Assembly (NCBI RefSeq): GCF_001612785.1
Contig: NZ_BDBC01000059.1
Span: 1 to 64,000 of the forward strand
Direction: 5' to 3'
Source: Nocardia beijingensis NBRC 16342
GTDB taxonomy: Bacteria; Actinomycetota; Actinomycetes; Mycobacteriales; Mycobacteriaceae
Length of the DNA: 64,000 nucleotides
Part shown: piece by piece, positions 28,882 through 37,002 of the stretch
Layout: every line of letters starts with the position of its first letter
Position numbering within the stretch: position 1 is the first letter of the stretch
The notes under the pieces: model-generated
What the model saw: the letters and a program-made list of their open reading frames with translations, nothing else
What the model was told of the DNA's origin: nothing
The model's database searches: none
Position numbers and translations under genes: made by a program

Positions 28882-29817
28882 TCAGTCCGCGGGCGTGAGC
28901 GACCGCCGCCAGGTCTGGCCGACGAGGTCGTGGCCCCAGCTGTGGTGCGGTTGCTGCTCGACGAGTTCGAATCCGGCGCGCTGGTAGACGCGGCGCGCGG
29001 CGGTGAGCACGTCGTTGGTCCACAGCACGATCTCTCGGTACCCGGCCTCGGTCGCGAAGCGCAGGCACTCGTCCACCAGCGCGGAACCGACGCCGAGGCC
29101 GCGGGCGGTCGGCTCGACCAAGAGCAACCGCAGCCGCGCGGTGGTGTCGTCCTCGCGAACGCAGAAGACGCTGCCCGCCGGTCGGCCGTCCACTTCCGCG
29201 ATCCAGGCGCGCTCGCGCCGCTCGTCGTGGGAAGCCAAGTAGTCGGCCACGATCCGCACGATCAGTTCCTCGTAGGTCGCGTCCCAGCCGTATTCGTTCG
29301 CGTAGAGCTCCGCGTGACGCTGGATCACCCAGCCGTAGTCGCCGGAACGCGGGGGCCGCAACGAAAAGGCGGGCGCCTCGGCGGGGCGGTCCAGGATCTG
29401 CTGGATGGTCCGCATCGCGGTGATCAGGCGCGCTCGGGTCGCTTGCGGCTGCGCGCCGAGCAGCGCGCCGACCTCGTCGCTGGAGCGCCGATCGAGCGTC
29501 GCGAATACCTCACGGCCCTGGTCGGTCAGCCGGACCTCTTGGCGGCGGCCGTCGCGGCCCGAACGGTTGCGCCGCACCAGGCCGGATTGCTCGAACCGGG
29601 CGAGGATGCGGCTGAGATAGCCCGCGTCGAGGTCGAGGGCATGCCGTAGGGCCACCACTTCGGTGGCGTCGGAGGCGGCCAGCTCGAACAGGATCCGCGC
29701 CTCGGTCAGCGAGTAGCGGCTGTCGTGCAGTCCTTCGCCCAGCACGCCGATCACGCGGGTGTAGTGGCGGTTGAATTCCCGGACGGCGGCGATGTCGGCG
29801 GGTGCGGCAGAGGTCAC
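28882..29817 (-). CDS. MarR-GNAT fusion regulator/acetyltransferase
   Basis: A 311-residue two-domain protein. The N-terminal 140 residues are a MarR-type winged helix (TEARILFELAASDATEVVALRHAL, HTH DLDAGYLSRILARFEQSGLVRRN, wing SGRDGRRQEVRLT). The C-terminal part, from about residue 158, is a GNAT acetyltransferase with the acetyl-CoA loop VEPTARGLGVGSALVDECL and the end LYQRAGFELV-like VYQRAGFELVEQQPHHSWG. The GTG at 29817 has GGAG six bases before it. A perfect palindrome (29827-29849) lies ten bases upstream of the start and is probably its own operator. The substrate of the acetyltransferase is unknown. Confidence 0.9.
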   Translation of the reverse strand: MTSAAPADIAAVREFNRHYTRVIGVLGEGLHDSRYSLTEARILFELAASDATEVVALRHALDLDAGYLSRILARFEQSGLVRRNRSGRDGRRQEVRLTDQGREVFATLDRRSSDEVGALLGAQPQATRARLITAMRTIQQILDRPAEAPAFSLRPPRSGDYGWVIQRHAELYANEYGWDATYEELIVRIVADYLASHDERRERAWIAEVDGRPAGSVFCVREDDTTARLRLLLVEPTARGLGVGSALVDECLRFATEAGYREIVLWTNDVLTAARRVYQRAGFELVEQQPHHSWGHDLVGQTWRRSLTPAD

Positions 29818-29826
29818 GGCGGCTCC

Positions 29827-29849
29827 ATTCTTTGACTCCGTCAAAGAAT
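29827..29849. promoter_or_regulatory. Perfect palindrome, probable MarR-GNAT operator
   Basis: ATTCTTTGAC (29827-29836), three bases, then GTCAAAGAAT (29840-29849): every base of the 10-bp arms is complementary. It lies between the start of the MarR-GNAT gene (29817) and the bioA side, closer to the former. Autoregulation by binding in the early leader is the simplest reading. Confidence 0.75.
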
Positions 29850-29929
29850 ATTGCGCGGCGGCGTCGCCGGGTGGGGAAACGGCCGAACTCGGCCCACTGT
29901 TGTGGGCGCGCCCAGCTCGGGTGCTAACT

Positions 29930-29942
29930 TGAACGACGTTCA
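29930..29942. promoter_or_regulatory. BioQ operator before bioA
   Basis: TGAACGACGTTCA fits TGAAC-N3-GTTCA, the palindrome known for the biotin repressor BioQ in corynebacteria and mycobacteria. It lies 39 bases before the bioA start, over the expected promoter. Identical arms occur before bioF (32585) and bioB (43389). Confidence 0.88.
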
Positions 29943-29981
29943 GGACGCCCCGGTGACCGGGGCCGTGATGCGAGGATTCCC

Positions 29982-31262
29982 GTGGCACTGACCCCCGACG
30001 AGATCACCGCCCTCGACGCCGAGCACGTCTGGCATCCCTACGGCGGGTTCCCCGCGACGACCGAACCGCTGGTGGTGGCCGCCGCCGCGGGAACCAGGCT
30101 GACGCTGGCCGACGGACGCGAGCTGGTCGACGGCATGAGTTCCTGGTGGGCCGCCATCCACGGCTACCGGCACCCGGTCTTGGACGCCGCGCTGGTCGAG
30201 CAGGCGCGGCGGATGAGTCACGTGATGTTCGGCGGGCTCACCCACGAGCCCGCGGCCCGGCTGGCCGAGCTGCTGGTGGAGTCGACGCCGGACGGGCTGG
30301 ACAAGGTGTTCCTGTGCGACTCCGGCTCGGTCTCGGTCGAGGTCGCCGTGAAGATGTGCCTGCAGTATTGGCGTTCACTGGGCAGACCGGAGAAGCGGCG
30401 GCTGCTCACCTGGCGCGGCGGGTACCACGGTGACACCTTCACGCCGATGAGCGTGTGCGACCCGGAGGGCGGCATGCATTCGCTGTGGACCGACATCCTG
30501 GCGAACCAGCTGTTCGCGCCGGTGCCCCCGAGCGAATATCACCCGGACTACGTGGCGGAACTGGAGCGCATGATCGCCGGGCACGCGGGCGAACTCGCCG
30601 CGGTCATCGTGGAGCCGGTCGTCCAAGGTGCGGGCGGGATGCGCTGGCACCACCCCGGCTACCTCGCCGACCTGCGCAGACTGTGCGACGAGCACGGCGT
30701 GCTGCTGGTCTTCGACGAGATCGCGACCGGATTCGGCCGCACCGGAACGCTGTTCGCGGCCGACCAGGCCGGTGTCGGCCCGGATGTGATGTGCGTGGGC
30801 AAGGCGCTGACCGGCGGCTACCTCACCCTCGCCGCCGCGCTGTGCACCACGCGGATCGCCGAGACGATCAGCGCGGCGCACGGCGGGCTCATGCACGGGC
30901 CGACGTTCATGGGCAACCCGCTGGCCTGCGCGGTCGCCGTCGCGTCGATCGAGTTGCTGCGCTCGCGCGACTGGCGCGGCGAGGTGACCCGGATCGAGTC
31001 GGAGCTGACGGCGGGACTGGCCCCGGTGCGGGAGCTGCCGGGCGTGGTCGAGGCGCGCGTGCTCGGTGCGATCGGTGTGATCGAGCTGGACCGCCCGGTC
31101 GACATGCGCGCCGCGACCGACGCCGCCGTGGCGGCCGGAGTGTGGCTGCGTCCGTTCCGCAACCTCGTCTACACGATGCCGCCGTTCATCAGCACGTCCG
31201 GCGACATCGCCACGATCACCGCGGGGATGCGCGCGGCGGTCGCCGCACAGCTCGGGCGCTGA
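29982..31262 (+). CDS. bioA: Adenosylmethionine-8-amino-7-oxononanoate aminotransferase
   Basis: BioA, 426 residues, converts 7-keto-8-aminopelargonate to 7,8-diaminopelargonate with S-adenosylmethionine as amino donor, the third-last step of biotin synthesis. It begins with the HVWHPYGGF segment typical of BioA, then DGMSSWWAAIHGYRHP; the PLP-binding lysine is in MCVGKALTGGYLTLAA, with FDEIATGFGRTG before it. The GTG at 29982 has GAGG six bases upstream. A BioQ operator lies in the promoter. It is not adjacent to bioF and bioD: a cupin/MarR pair and a small gene lie between. Its stop is four bases from the convergent cupin gene. Confidence 0.96.
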   Translation: MALTPDEITALDAEHVWHPYGGFPATTEPLVVAAAAGTRLTLADGRELVDGMSSWWAAIHGYRHPVLDAALVEQARRMSHVMFGGLTHEPAARLAELLVESTPDGLDKVFLCDSGSVSVEVAVKMCLQYWRSLGRPEKRRLLTWRGGYHGDTFTPMSVCDPEGGMHSLWTDILANQLFAPVPPSEYHPDYVAELERMIAGHAGELAAVIVEPVVQGAGGMRWHHPGYLADLRRLCDEHGVLLVFDEIATGFGRTGTLFAADQAGVGPDVMCVGKALTGGYLTLAAALCTTRIAETISAAHGGLMHGPTFMGNPLACAVAVASIELLRSRDWRGEVTRIESELTAGLAPVRELPGVVEARVLGAIGVIELDRPVDMRAATDAAVAAGVWLRPFRNLVYTMPPFISTSGDIATITAGMRAAVAAQLGR

Positions 31263-31266
31263 CCGG

Positions 31267-31638
31267 TCAGGCGATCCACGGCGGGACGATGGTGGCGTCG
31301 CTGTCCGGTGTTCCGGCCCGAGCCCCCGCCGGCGCGGTGACGATGGCGGTGAAGCCGTCGCCGGTGCGCACCTGCCGCAGCGCGTTCGGCGGGAGAACCA
31401 CCGTATCGCCTTCCGCCGCGGTGAGTTCCGTGCCGTCGAGCGCGACGTCGAGCCGTCCGGCGAGGACGGTCCAGATCTGCTCGGCGTCGATGAAATGCAG
31501 CGGTCCCGCGGTGTTCGCGGGCACCTCGACCCGCCACAGCGCGAGGCCGGAGCCGCCCTGGGTGGGAGAGGCGAGCGTGGTCATGACGCCGCTCGCGGTC
31601 TCGGTGCGGCGGGTGTCGGAGTGCCGGATGACGGTCAT
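31267..31638 (-). CDS. Cupin-domain protein
   Basis: A 123-residue single cupin domain. The first cupin motif region is PLHFIDAEQIWTVLAGRLDVALDG and the second GDTVVLPPNALRQVRTG; of the usual metal ligands one histidine (HF) and a glutamate (AEQ) can be seen, while the second histidine of motif 1 is replaced, so metal binding is uncertain. The ATG at 31638 follows AGAGGTGG. It is divergent from a MarR gene at 31700 and the 61 bases between hold two abutting operators, so it is probably that regulator's target. The function may be small-molecule binding or detoxification. Confidence 0.82.
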   Translation of the reverse strand: MTVIRHSDTRRTETASGVMTTLASPTQGGSGLALWRVEVPANTAGPLHFIDAEQIWTVLAGRLDVALDGTELTAAEGDTVVLPPNALRQVRTGDGFTAIVTAPAGARAGTPDSDATIVPPWIA

Positions 31639-31656
31639 CGGGGTACCACCTCTAGA

Positions 31657-31698
31657 ATAGACAACATGGCTGTCCATATAGTCAACGAGGTTGTCCAT
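31657..31698. promoter_or_regulatory. Two abutting 21-bp palindromic operators, cupin/MarR divergon
   Basis: Read on the minus strand, both 31698-31678 and 31677-31657 have the left arm ATGGACA(A/G)C, three bases, and the right arm GTTG(A/T)CTAT. The two 21-bp units touch with no base between them, so they lie two helical turns apart on the same DNA face. The right unit ends one base before the MarR start at 31700 and contains its likely Shine-Dalgarno GAGG; the left unit ends 19 bases before the cupin start. Confidence 0.78.
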
Positions 31699-31699
31699 C

Positions 31700-32182
31700 A
31701 TGTCAAGTGACCGTGGCGGCTACGAGTTGCCGCTGCGCATGCTGCTCGGCTTCCGGGCGGCGATCGACGAGGTGCACGCCGACCTGGCCGGGCACGGGCA
31801 CGCCGACCTGCGGCCGATGCACGGCTTCGTCTTCCAGGCGGTCGGGCGCGCGGGCGGGCCGCACGGCTGCACCGCCGCCGACCTCGGGCGCGCGCTCGGC
31901 GTCTCGAAACAGGCCGCGGGCAAGCACATCGAGGCGCTGGAGCGGCTGGGCTATCTACGCCGCGGGCACGATCCGTCCGACGCGCGGCGCAAGGTCTACA
32001 CGCTCACCGAACGCGCCGAGGACGTGCTGTCCCGATCGGCGCGAACGTTCGACCGCATCCGCGATCGCTGGTCGGAGTTGCTCGGCGCGGACCGGCTGGC
32101 CGCCTTCGAGCGCGACCTGCGTTTGCTGACGCCCGGCGAGGTGTTCCGGCTCGATACGCCGAATTGGTTCACCGGTCCGTGA
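31700..32182 (+). CDS. MarR-family transcriptional regulator
   Basis: A 160-residue MarR-family regulator. The HTH is CTAADLGRALGVSKQAAGKHIEALERLGYLRR (core SKQAAGKHIEALERLGY) and the wing HDPSDARRKVYTLT. The ATG at 31700 has GAGG nine bases before it, inside the right operator; a TTG at 31691 would be an alternative three codons earlier. Two tandem palindromes upstream suggest autoregulation and control of the divergent cupin gene. It ends by overlapping the convergent 106-residue gene by 14 bases. Effector unknown. Confidence 0.88.
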   Translation: MSSDRGGYELPLRMLLGFRAAIDEVHADLAGHGHADLRPMHGFVFQAVGRAGGPHGCTAADLGRALGVSKQAAGKHIEALERLGYLRRGHDPSDARRKVYTLTERAEDVLSRSARTFDRIRDRWSELLGADRLAAFERDLRLLTPGEVFRLDTPNWFTGP

Positions 32183-32489
32183 GCCGGTCGGGCGCGCAGT
32201 CGGCGATCTCCGGGCGATCGCTGTCGGACACCATCTCCCACACCCGGAAGATGCAGTGATAGTCGTCCGACCAGCCGCGCACCATCAGCAGGTAGGTGTC
32301 GCCGTCGCGGAGCACGATGCGGCGACCGCGCAGTTTGGGATGCTCCGGGGTGTAGGTGGGCAGCACGCCGGCCAGCTTCGCCAGCGCCTGTGCGCGCGTG
32401 CCGACCACTTCGGTGAGAATTCGGGGAGACCAGCGCTTGTGCTCGCCCGAGCCCGTTGTTTCCTCGACGACTATCGCCCACCGCGGCAT
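32169..32489 (-). CDS. Conserved hypothetical protein
   Basis: A 106-residue soluble protein starting MPRWAIVVEETTGSGEHKRW, with the recognisable stretches WSPRILTEVVGTRAQALAKL and TYLLMVRGWSDDYHCIFRVWE (GWSDDYHCIFRVWE). Proteins with this layout are common in actinobacteria and have no assigned function. The ATG at 32489 is preferred to upstream starts because GGGAGG stands ten bases before it. It is divergent from bioF (32614), and its 3' end overlaps the MarR gene by 14 bases. It has no signal peptide or membrane segment. Confidence 0.78.
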   Translation of the reverse strand: MPRWAIVVEETTGSGEHKRWSPRILTEVVGTRAQALAKLAGVLPTYTPEHPKLRGRRIVLRDGDTYLLMVRGWSDDYHCIFRVWEMVSDSDRPEIADCAPDRLTDR

Positions 32490-32584
32490 CCGGCCGTAAT
32501 CCTCCCGGTGCAGCTTGTCACCGCGGGCCGGTGACACCACCAACGATGGCTCAACCGTACCAGCGGACCTCGGGGCGGGTGTCC

Positions 32585-32597
32585 TGAACGGTGTTCA
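32585..32597. promoter_or_regulatory. BioQ operator before bioF
   Basis: TGAACGGTGTTCA fits TGAAC-N3-GTTCA and ends 16 bases before the bioF start at 32614, overlapping the likely promoter (GTATGCTGC follows as a possible -10 region). It has the same arms as the sites before bioA and bioB. Confidence 0.88.
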
Positions 32598-32613
32598 AGT
32601 ATGCTGCTCAGCT

Positions 32614-33762
32614 GTGACTACCGATCCGTTGAGCTGGTTGGACGAACGCGCTTCCGCGCGGGTGGCCGCGGGACTGCGCCGCGAGCTGCGCCCGCGCGAC
32701 CCGCAAGCGCCCTCGATCGATCTCGCCTCCAACGACTATCTCGGCCTGGTCCGCCACCCCGAGGTGATCGAGGGCGCGATCGAGGCGGTGCGCCGCTGGG
32801 GTACTGGGTCGACCGGGTCACGGCTGGTCACCGGCACCACCACCGAGCACGAACTGCTGGAGACGGAGCTGGCCGAATTCGTCGGCGCGGAAGCGGGACT
32901 CGTGTTCGCCTCCGGATACGCGGCCAACCTCGGCGCGGTGACCGCTTTGGCCGGGCGCGGCTCGCTGGTGGTCTCCGACGCGGGCTGTCACGCGTCGCTG
33001 GTGGACGCGTGCAGGCTCTCCCGCGCCCGGGTGGAGGTCGCGCCGCATCGCGACGTCGCGGCCGTGGACCGGCTGCTGTCGGAGCGGACCGAGGACCGTG
33101 CGCTGGTGCTCACCGATTCGGTGTTCAGCGCCGACGGCGATCTCGCGCCGCTGACCGAGCTGTACCGGGTGACCAGGGCCAACGGTGCGGTGCTCGTGGT
33201 GGACGAGGCGCACGGCATCGGTGTGCGCGGCGCGGGCGGTCGCGGATTGGCGCACGAGCAGGGCCTGGCCGGGGCGCCGGACCTGGTGATCACCGCGACG
33301 CTGTCGAAATCCCTTGCCGCGCAGGGCGGTGTGGTGCTGAGCAGTGAGCGGGTGCGCGCCCACCTGATCGACGCGGCGCGCACGTTCATCTTCGACACCG
33401 GTCTCGCGCCCGCCGCCGTCGGCGCCGCGCGGGCCGCGCTGCGGGTGCTGCGCGCGCAGCCGGAGCTGGCCGAGCGGGTGCTGACGAACGCCGCGGACAT
33501 CGCCGGGATCGCCGGTGTGCCCGCGCCGCCTTCGGCGGTGGTTTCGGTCGTGCTCGGCCCGGCGCAGGTGGCTTTCGACGCCGCGCAGGCGTGCCGGGCG
33601 CGCGGGCTGGAGGTGGGCTGCTTCCGTCCGCCGACGGTGCCGGAAGGCACATCGCGGCTGCGCTTGACCGCGCGGGCGAATCTCACTCCGGCCGAACTGG
33701 ACGCCATCGCGACGGTGCTCGGCGAGGTGCTGGCGCAGGCGCGCGAGGCGGTGCCGGCATGA
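32614..33762 (+). CDS. bioF: 8-amino-7-oxononanoate synthase
   Basis: BioF, 382 residues, condenses pimeloyl thioester with alanine to 7-keto-8-aminopelargonate, using PLP. Visible features: DLASNDYLGLVRHPEV near residue 33, the glycine-rich GTGSTGSRLVTGTT, VVDEAHGIGVRGAGGRG with the cofactor-binding histidine, and the PLP lysine in ATLSKSLAAQGG. The GTG at 32614 gives MTTDPLSWLDERA; it lacks a good Shine-Dalgarno sequence and is close to the BioQ operator, so the transcript leader is short. Its stop overlaps the bioD start (ATGA), so the two form an operon. Confidence 0.96.
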   Translation: MTTDPLSWLDERASARVAAGLRRELRPRDPQAPSIDLASNDYLGLVRHPEVIEGAIEAVRRWGTGSTGSRLVTGTTTEHELLETELAEFVGAEAGLVFASGYAANLGAVTALAGRGSLVVSDAGCHASLVDACRLSRARVEVAPHRDVAAVDRLLSERTEDRALVLTDSVFSADGDLAPLTELYRVTRANGAVLVVDEAHGIGVRGAGGRGLAHEQGLAGAPDLVITATLSKSLAAQGGVVLSSERVRAHLIDAARTFIFDTGLAPAAVGAARAALRVLRAQPELAERVLTNAADIAGIAGVPAPPSAVVSVVLGPAQVAFDAAQACRARGLEVGCFRPPTVPEGTSRLRLTARANLTPAELDAIATVLGEVLAQAREAVPA

Positions 33763-34433
33763 CCGTGCTGCTCGTCACCGGAACCTCCACCGATGTCGGC
33801 AAGACCGTCGTCACCGCGGCCGTCGCCGCCGCGGCGATGGCGAACGGCCGTTCGGTGGCGGTGTGCAAGCCGGGCCAGACCGGTGTCGCGGCCGGTGAAC
33901 CCGGTGATCTCGCGGAGATCCAGCGGTTGTCCGGCGTCACCCGCACGCTCGAACTGGCCCGCTACCCGGACCCGCTGGCGCCCGACACCGCCGCCCGCCG
34001 CGCCGGGCTGCCGGAACTGACGCTCGCCGAGACGGCCGCTGCCGTCGACTCTCTGACCGACGCCGACCTCGTGCTGGTCGAGGGCGCGGGTGGATTGCTC
34101 GTGCGCCTGGGCGATTTCACGTTGCTCGACCTCGCCCAGAAACTCGGCGCACCGGTCCTGCTGGTCACCGCCGCCGGGCTGGGAACGCTCAACCACACCG
34201 AGCTGACCACCCGCACGCTGCACGCCGCGGGCGTGCGCTGCGCGGGCCTGGTGATCGGATCCTGGCCCGCCGAACCGGATCTCGCCGCCGAGTGCAACCG
34301 CACCGACCTCCCCCGCGTCACCGGCGTCGACCTGGTGGGCTCGGTGCCGCAAGGCGCGGGCGGCTGGGAACGCGCGCGATTCACCGCCGCCGCCCCGAGC
34401 TGGTTCGAGCCCGCCTGGTCGCCTTTCCGCTGA
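33759..34433 (+). CDS. bioD: Dethiobiotin synthetase
   Basis: BioD, 224 residues, forms the ureido ring of dethiobiotin from diaminopelargonate, CO2 and ATP. The P-loop is GTSTDVGKT (residues 8-16), with the substrate lysine in VAVCKPGQTGV and the metal/substrate acidic element VEGAGGLLVRLGDFTLLDLA. VLLVTAAGLGTLNHTELT is also typical. The ATG overlaps the bioF stop by four bases. bioB is not the next gene: about 9 kb of other genes intervene. Regulation is through the BioQ site before bioF. Confidence 0.95.
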   Translation: MTVLLVTGTSTDVGKTVVTAAVAAAAMANGRSVAVCKPGQTGVAAGEPGDLAEIQRLSGVTRTLELARYPDPLAPDTAARRAGLPELTLAETAAAVDSLTDADLVLVEGAGGLLVRLGDFTLLDLAQKLGAPVLLVTAAGLGTLNHTELTTRTLHAAGVRCAGLVIGSWPAEPDLAAECNRTDLPRVTGVDLVGSVPQGAGGWERARFTAAAPSWFEPAWSPFR

Positions 34434-34682
34434 CCGGCCGCGTTCGCGTTTCGAAGAGCTGCGAACGTCGGCGGACCCGACCAGGGGCTGCCTCCGGCAC
34501 GACGCCGAGGACCGCAGCGATATCCAGGCGGTGCGCGACGGGCTTCCCCACGGAATCGTGCTGGGAACAACGAAATCCGTCGGCGGGTCCCCTCTGGCGA
34601 CTTCGCGGCCACGGCCGCGGTGACACGCTGAGCGATAGCGGGCACATGGCGACCATTCGCGCCCGTGCCTACAGTGGGATGG

Positions 34683-35846
34683 ATGTCGCCGATGGACGAG
34701 AGGCACCCGTCCACCGTCTCCGACTGGAGCGACGCGCGACGCCGAGCCCGGCTGCGGGACACGAGCCTGGGGCATGGGTGGAAGACGTTGCGCCGCACCA
34801 AGGTGACGCTGCTTCGGGTGGCCGCGCTGCTGCTGGCCGGGCTCGTGGTGTTCGCGCAGTACTGGAAGTACGATGTCGCGCCGGAACAAGCGCGACTGGC
34901 GCGCACCGAGCCCGCCATCCTGCCCGTCGCCCCGCCGGTGGACTCGCAGAACTGGGACACCGTCGTGGTGGACCTGGTCGGGCTCGGCGGGCTCGACGCC
35001 AGTGACACCGCCGCCGCGCTGCCCGCCCTGCGCAGGATGGGCATGGTGTGGGCGATCCGCTACGACAATCAAGGTATCGACACCAAGGTGATCGCCGACC
35101 TCGTGGTGCGCGCCGCCGAACTCTCGGGCCTGCGCAACATCGTGCTGGTCGGCCACAGCATGGGTGGTGTGATCGCGCTCGAGGTCGCCGAGCACATCCA
35201 CCGCGACAGCGACCGCAGACTGGCCGGGGTGATCCTGGACTGCACGCCGGTCGACCTGAACGCGGTGCGCCCGGAGAGCCGCGGGCGCGGTGAGGACATG
35301 CTGCGCTGGATGGGCTGGTTGCCCGGCGCGCGGGAAAGCCGCATGCTCCGGCTGGCCGTGGAGACCTACGCCCGCCGGGACCGCTTCGTCGACCGGGGCC
35401 ACGGGCCGCCCGGCATCCGGCTCGGCAAGCTGGGCGAGGTGCTGGCGGAGGTGATGCGGGAGAAGATCGTCTCGCACGACGCGGCCAGCAATGGCCTGAT
35501 CGAGTCGCAGTTCACGGCCATCGTGGCCGGTGGCGCGACGGACGATTTGCGCACCCTGGCCCAGCCCGTCGCGGACAAGCCGCGGCCGGCCATCGTCTTC
35601 ATCCGGCCACGCGATGCGAACGCCGACCGCGTGGTCGATGTCGAGTACTCCCACCGGGTGCTGATCGAGCAGTCCGGCGGAGTGGACGGCACGCTGCTGG
35701 TGGTGCTGGCGCGCAACACCGGGCATGCGAATCCCATGCAGCGGCCCCGGGAGTACAACACGGTGATCGAACAGCAGATCCTGCCGTTCGTACAGCGTTA
35801 TCAGCAGCAGGTCCGGTCGACGACGGTGGCTGCGCCGCCGCGCTGA
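34683..35846 (+). CDS. Membrane-anchored alpha/beta hydrolase
   Basis: A 387-residue protein with one membrane helix near residues 45-60 (VTLLRVAALLLAGLVVFAQYW) preceded by basic residues, then an extracytoplasmic alpha/beta hydrolase domain. The nucleophile elbow is VGHSMGGVIAL near residue 160, and the late histidine is in ARNTGHANPMQ. The ATG at 34683 is chosen since similarity begins around there; an ATG at 34692 is nearly as good and Shine-Dalgarno support is weak. It lies 249 bases downstream of bioD. The substrate is unknown; the bioD context allows but does not prove a link with pimeloyl ester processing. Confidence 0.8.
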   Translation: MSPMDERHPSTVSDWSDARRRARLRDTSLGHGWKTLRRTKVTLLRVAALLLAGLVVFAQYWKYDVAPEQARLARTEPAILPVAPPVDSQNWDTVVVDLVGLGGLDASDTAAALPALRRMGMVWAIRYDNQGIDTKVIADLVVRAAELSGLRNIVLVGHSMGGVIALEVAEHIHRDSDRRLAGVILDCTPVDLNAVRPESRGRGEDMLRWMGWLPGARESRMLRLAVETYARRDRFVDRGHGPPGIRLGKLGEVLAEVMREKIVSHDAASNGLIESQFTAIVAGGATDDLRTLAQPVADKPRPAIVFIRPRDANADRVVDVEYSHRVLIEQSGGVDGTLLVVLARNTGHANPMQRPREYNTVIEQQILPFVQRYQQQVRSTTVAAPPR

Positions 35847-35910
35847 GGGGTTCGAACCAGGCTGAGACAAACCGTTCTCGCGCCGGTTCCGTCTTGTTGT
35901 AATTCGCCTT

Positions 35911-37002
35911 ATGTTCCGACCAAGTACGTTCCGGTCCGGCCGCCGTGGCCGCGCGACCGCCGCATTGCTCGCCGTGGCGACCGTTGCGACCCTCGGACTC
36001 ACCGGCTGCGCGAAGGACGACGAGCCGGTCGGTCCCACCGCCGACGGACCATTGCCGACCGAGGTTCCCGCCGGAACCACCCTCGTGGTCGCCGATCAGT
36101 CCGAGCGCCTGCAATCCGTCCTGCGCCTGAGCGGTGAGCTCGACAAACTTCCGTTCAAGGTGGAGTTCGCCAACTTCGTCGGCGGTCCCGCCATCCTGGA
36201 GGCGTTCCGCGCCGGCGCCGCCGACGTCGCGCAGGTCGGCGACGTCCCGCCGATCCACGCGTTGGTCGCCGGGCAGGACGTTCCGATCATCGCGTCCTAT
36301 CAGACCAGCACCACCGCGTTGAAACTGGCGGTGGCGCCGGGCAAGTCGGTGTCGAAGCTGGCGGATCTGAAGGGCAAGAAGATCGCCTACGCCGAGGGCA
36401 CCGCCCAGCAGGCCGCCGTGCTGCGCGCCATCGACAAGGCCGGGCTCACCACCTCCGATGTGCAGTTGATCCGGCTGCAACTGGCCGAGTTCCCCGATGC
36501 CGTGCGCACCGGTCAGGTCGACGTCGCGCCGCTGATCGAGCCGAACGTCACCCGGTTCCTGCGCACGCAGGGCGCCTCGCTGGTCCCGGATTCGGAGACC
36601 GCCGGCATCTACGGCGGTCTGGCCTACCTGTACGCGCGCCGCGCCGTCGTGCGCGACCCGGCGAAGGCCGCCGCCAGCCGCGCGCTGGTCGGCGCGTTCG
36701 TCCGGGCCTACCAGTGGGCCAACACCCACCCGGAGGACTGGGCGCGCCGGTACTACGTGGACAACCAGAAGGTGAGCGCCGACGACGCCAAGCGCATCGT
36801 GGAATCGCTGGGCGCCTACGTCTTCCCGCATCTGGACCAGCAGCTCGTCGACCGGCAGCAGGCCACCATCGACGCCATCGCCAAGGCGGGCGAACTGCCC
36901 AAGAAGGTGCAGGCGTCCAACGGCTTCGACCTGCGGTTCGACGCCGCGATCACGCAAGCGGTCACCGAGAGCGGCGCGTCGTTCGAGCCGAAGGCACGCT
37001 GA
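35911..37002 (+). CDS. ABC transporter substrate-binding lipoprotein, sulfonate type
   Basis: A 363-residue binding protein of the SsuA/NMT1-like family that captures aliphatic sulfonates or related sulfur compounds outside the membrane. It is a lipoprotein: hydrophobic signal AALLAVATVATLGLTGC with the lipid-attached C33. The mature part shows the family features FVGGPAILEAFRAGAADVAQVGDVPP (as AFRAGAADVAQVGDVP) and KLADLKGKKIAYAEGTAQQ. It is the first gene of a four-gene operon with permease, ATPase and a flavin monooxygenase, each overlapping the next, which supports a sulfur-scavenging role. The exact substrate is not determined. Confidence 0.92.
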   Translation: MFRPSTFRSGRRGRATAALLAVATVATLGLTGCAKDDEPVGPTADGPLPTEVPAGTTLVVADQSERLQSVLRLSGELDKLPFKVEFANFVGGPAILEAFRAGAADVAQVGDVPPIHALVAGQDVPIIASYQTSTTALKLAVAPGKSVSKLADLKGKKIAYAEGTAQQAAVLRAIDKAGLTTSDVQLIRLQLAEFPDAVRTGQVDVAPLIEPNVTRFLRTQGASLVPDSETAGIYGGLAYLYARRAVVRDPAKAAASRALVGAFVRAYQWANTHPEDWARRYYVDNQKVSADDAKRIVESLGAYVFPHLDQQLVDRQQATIDAIAKAGELPKKVQASNGFDLRFDAAITQAVTESGASFEPKAR

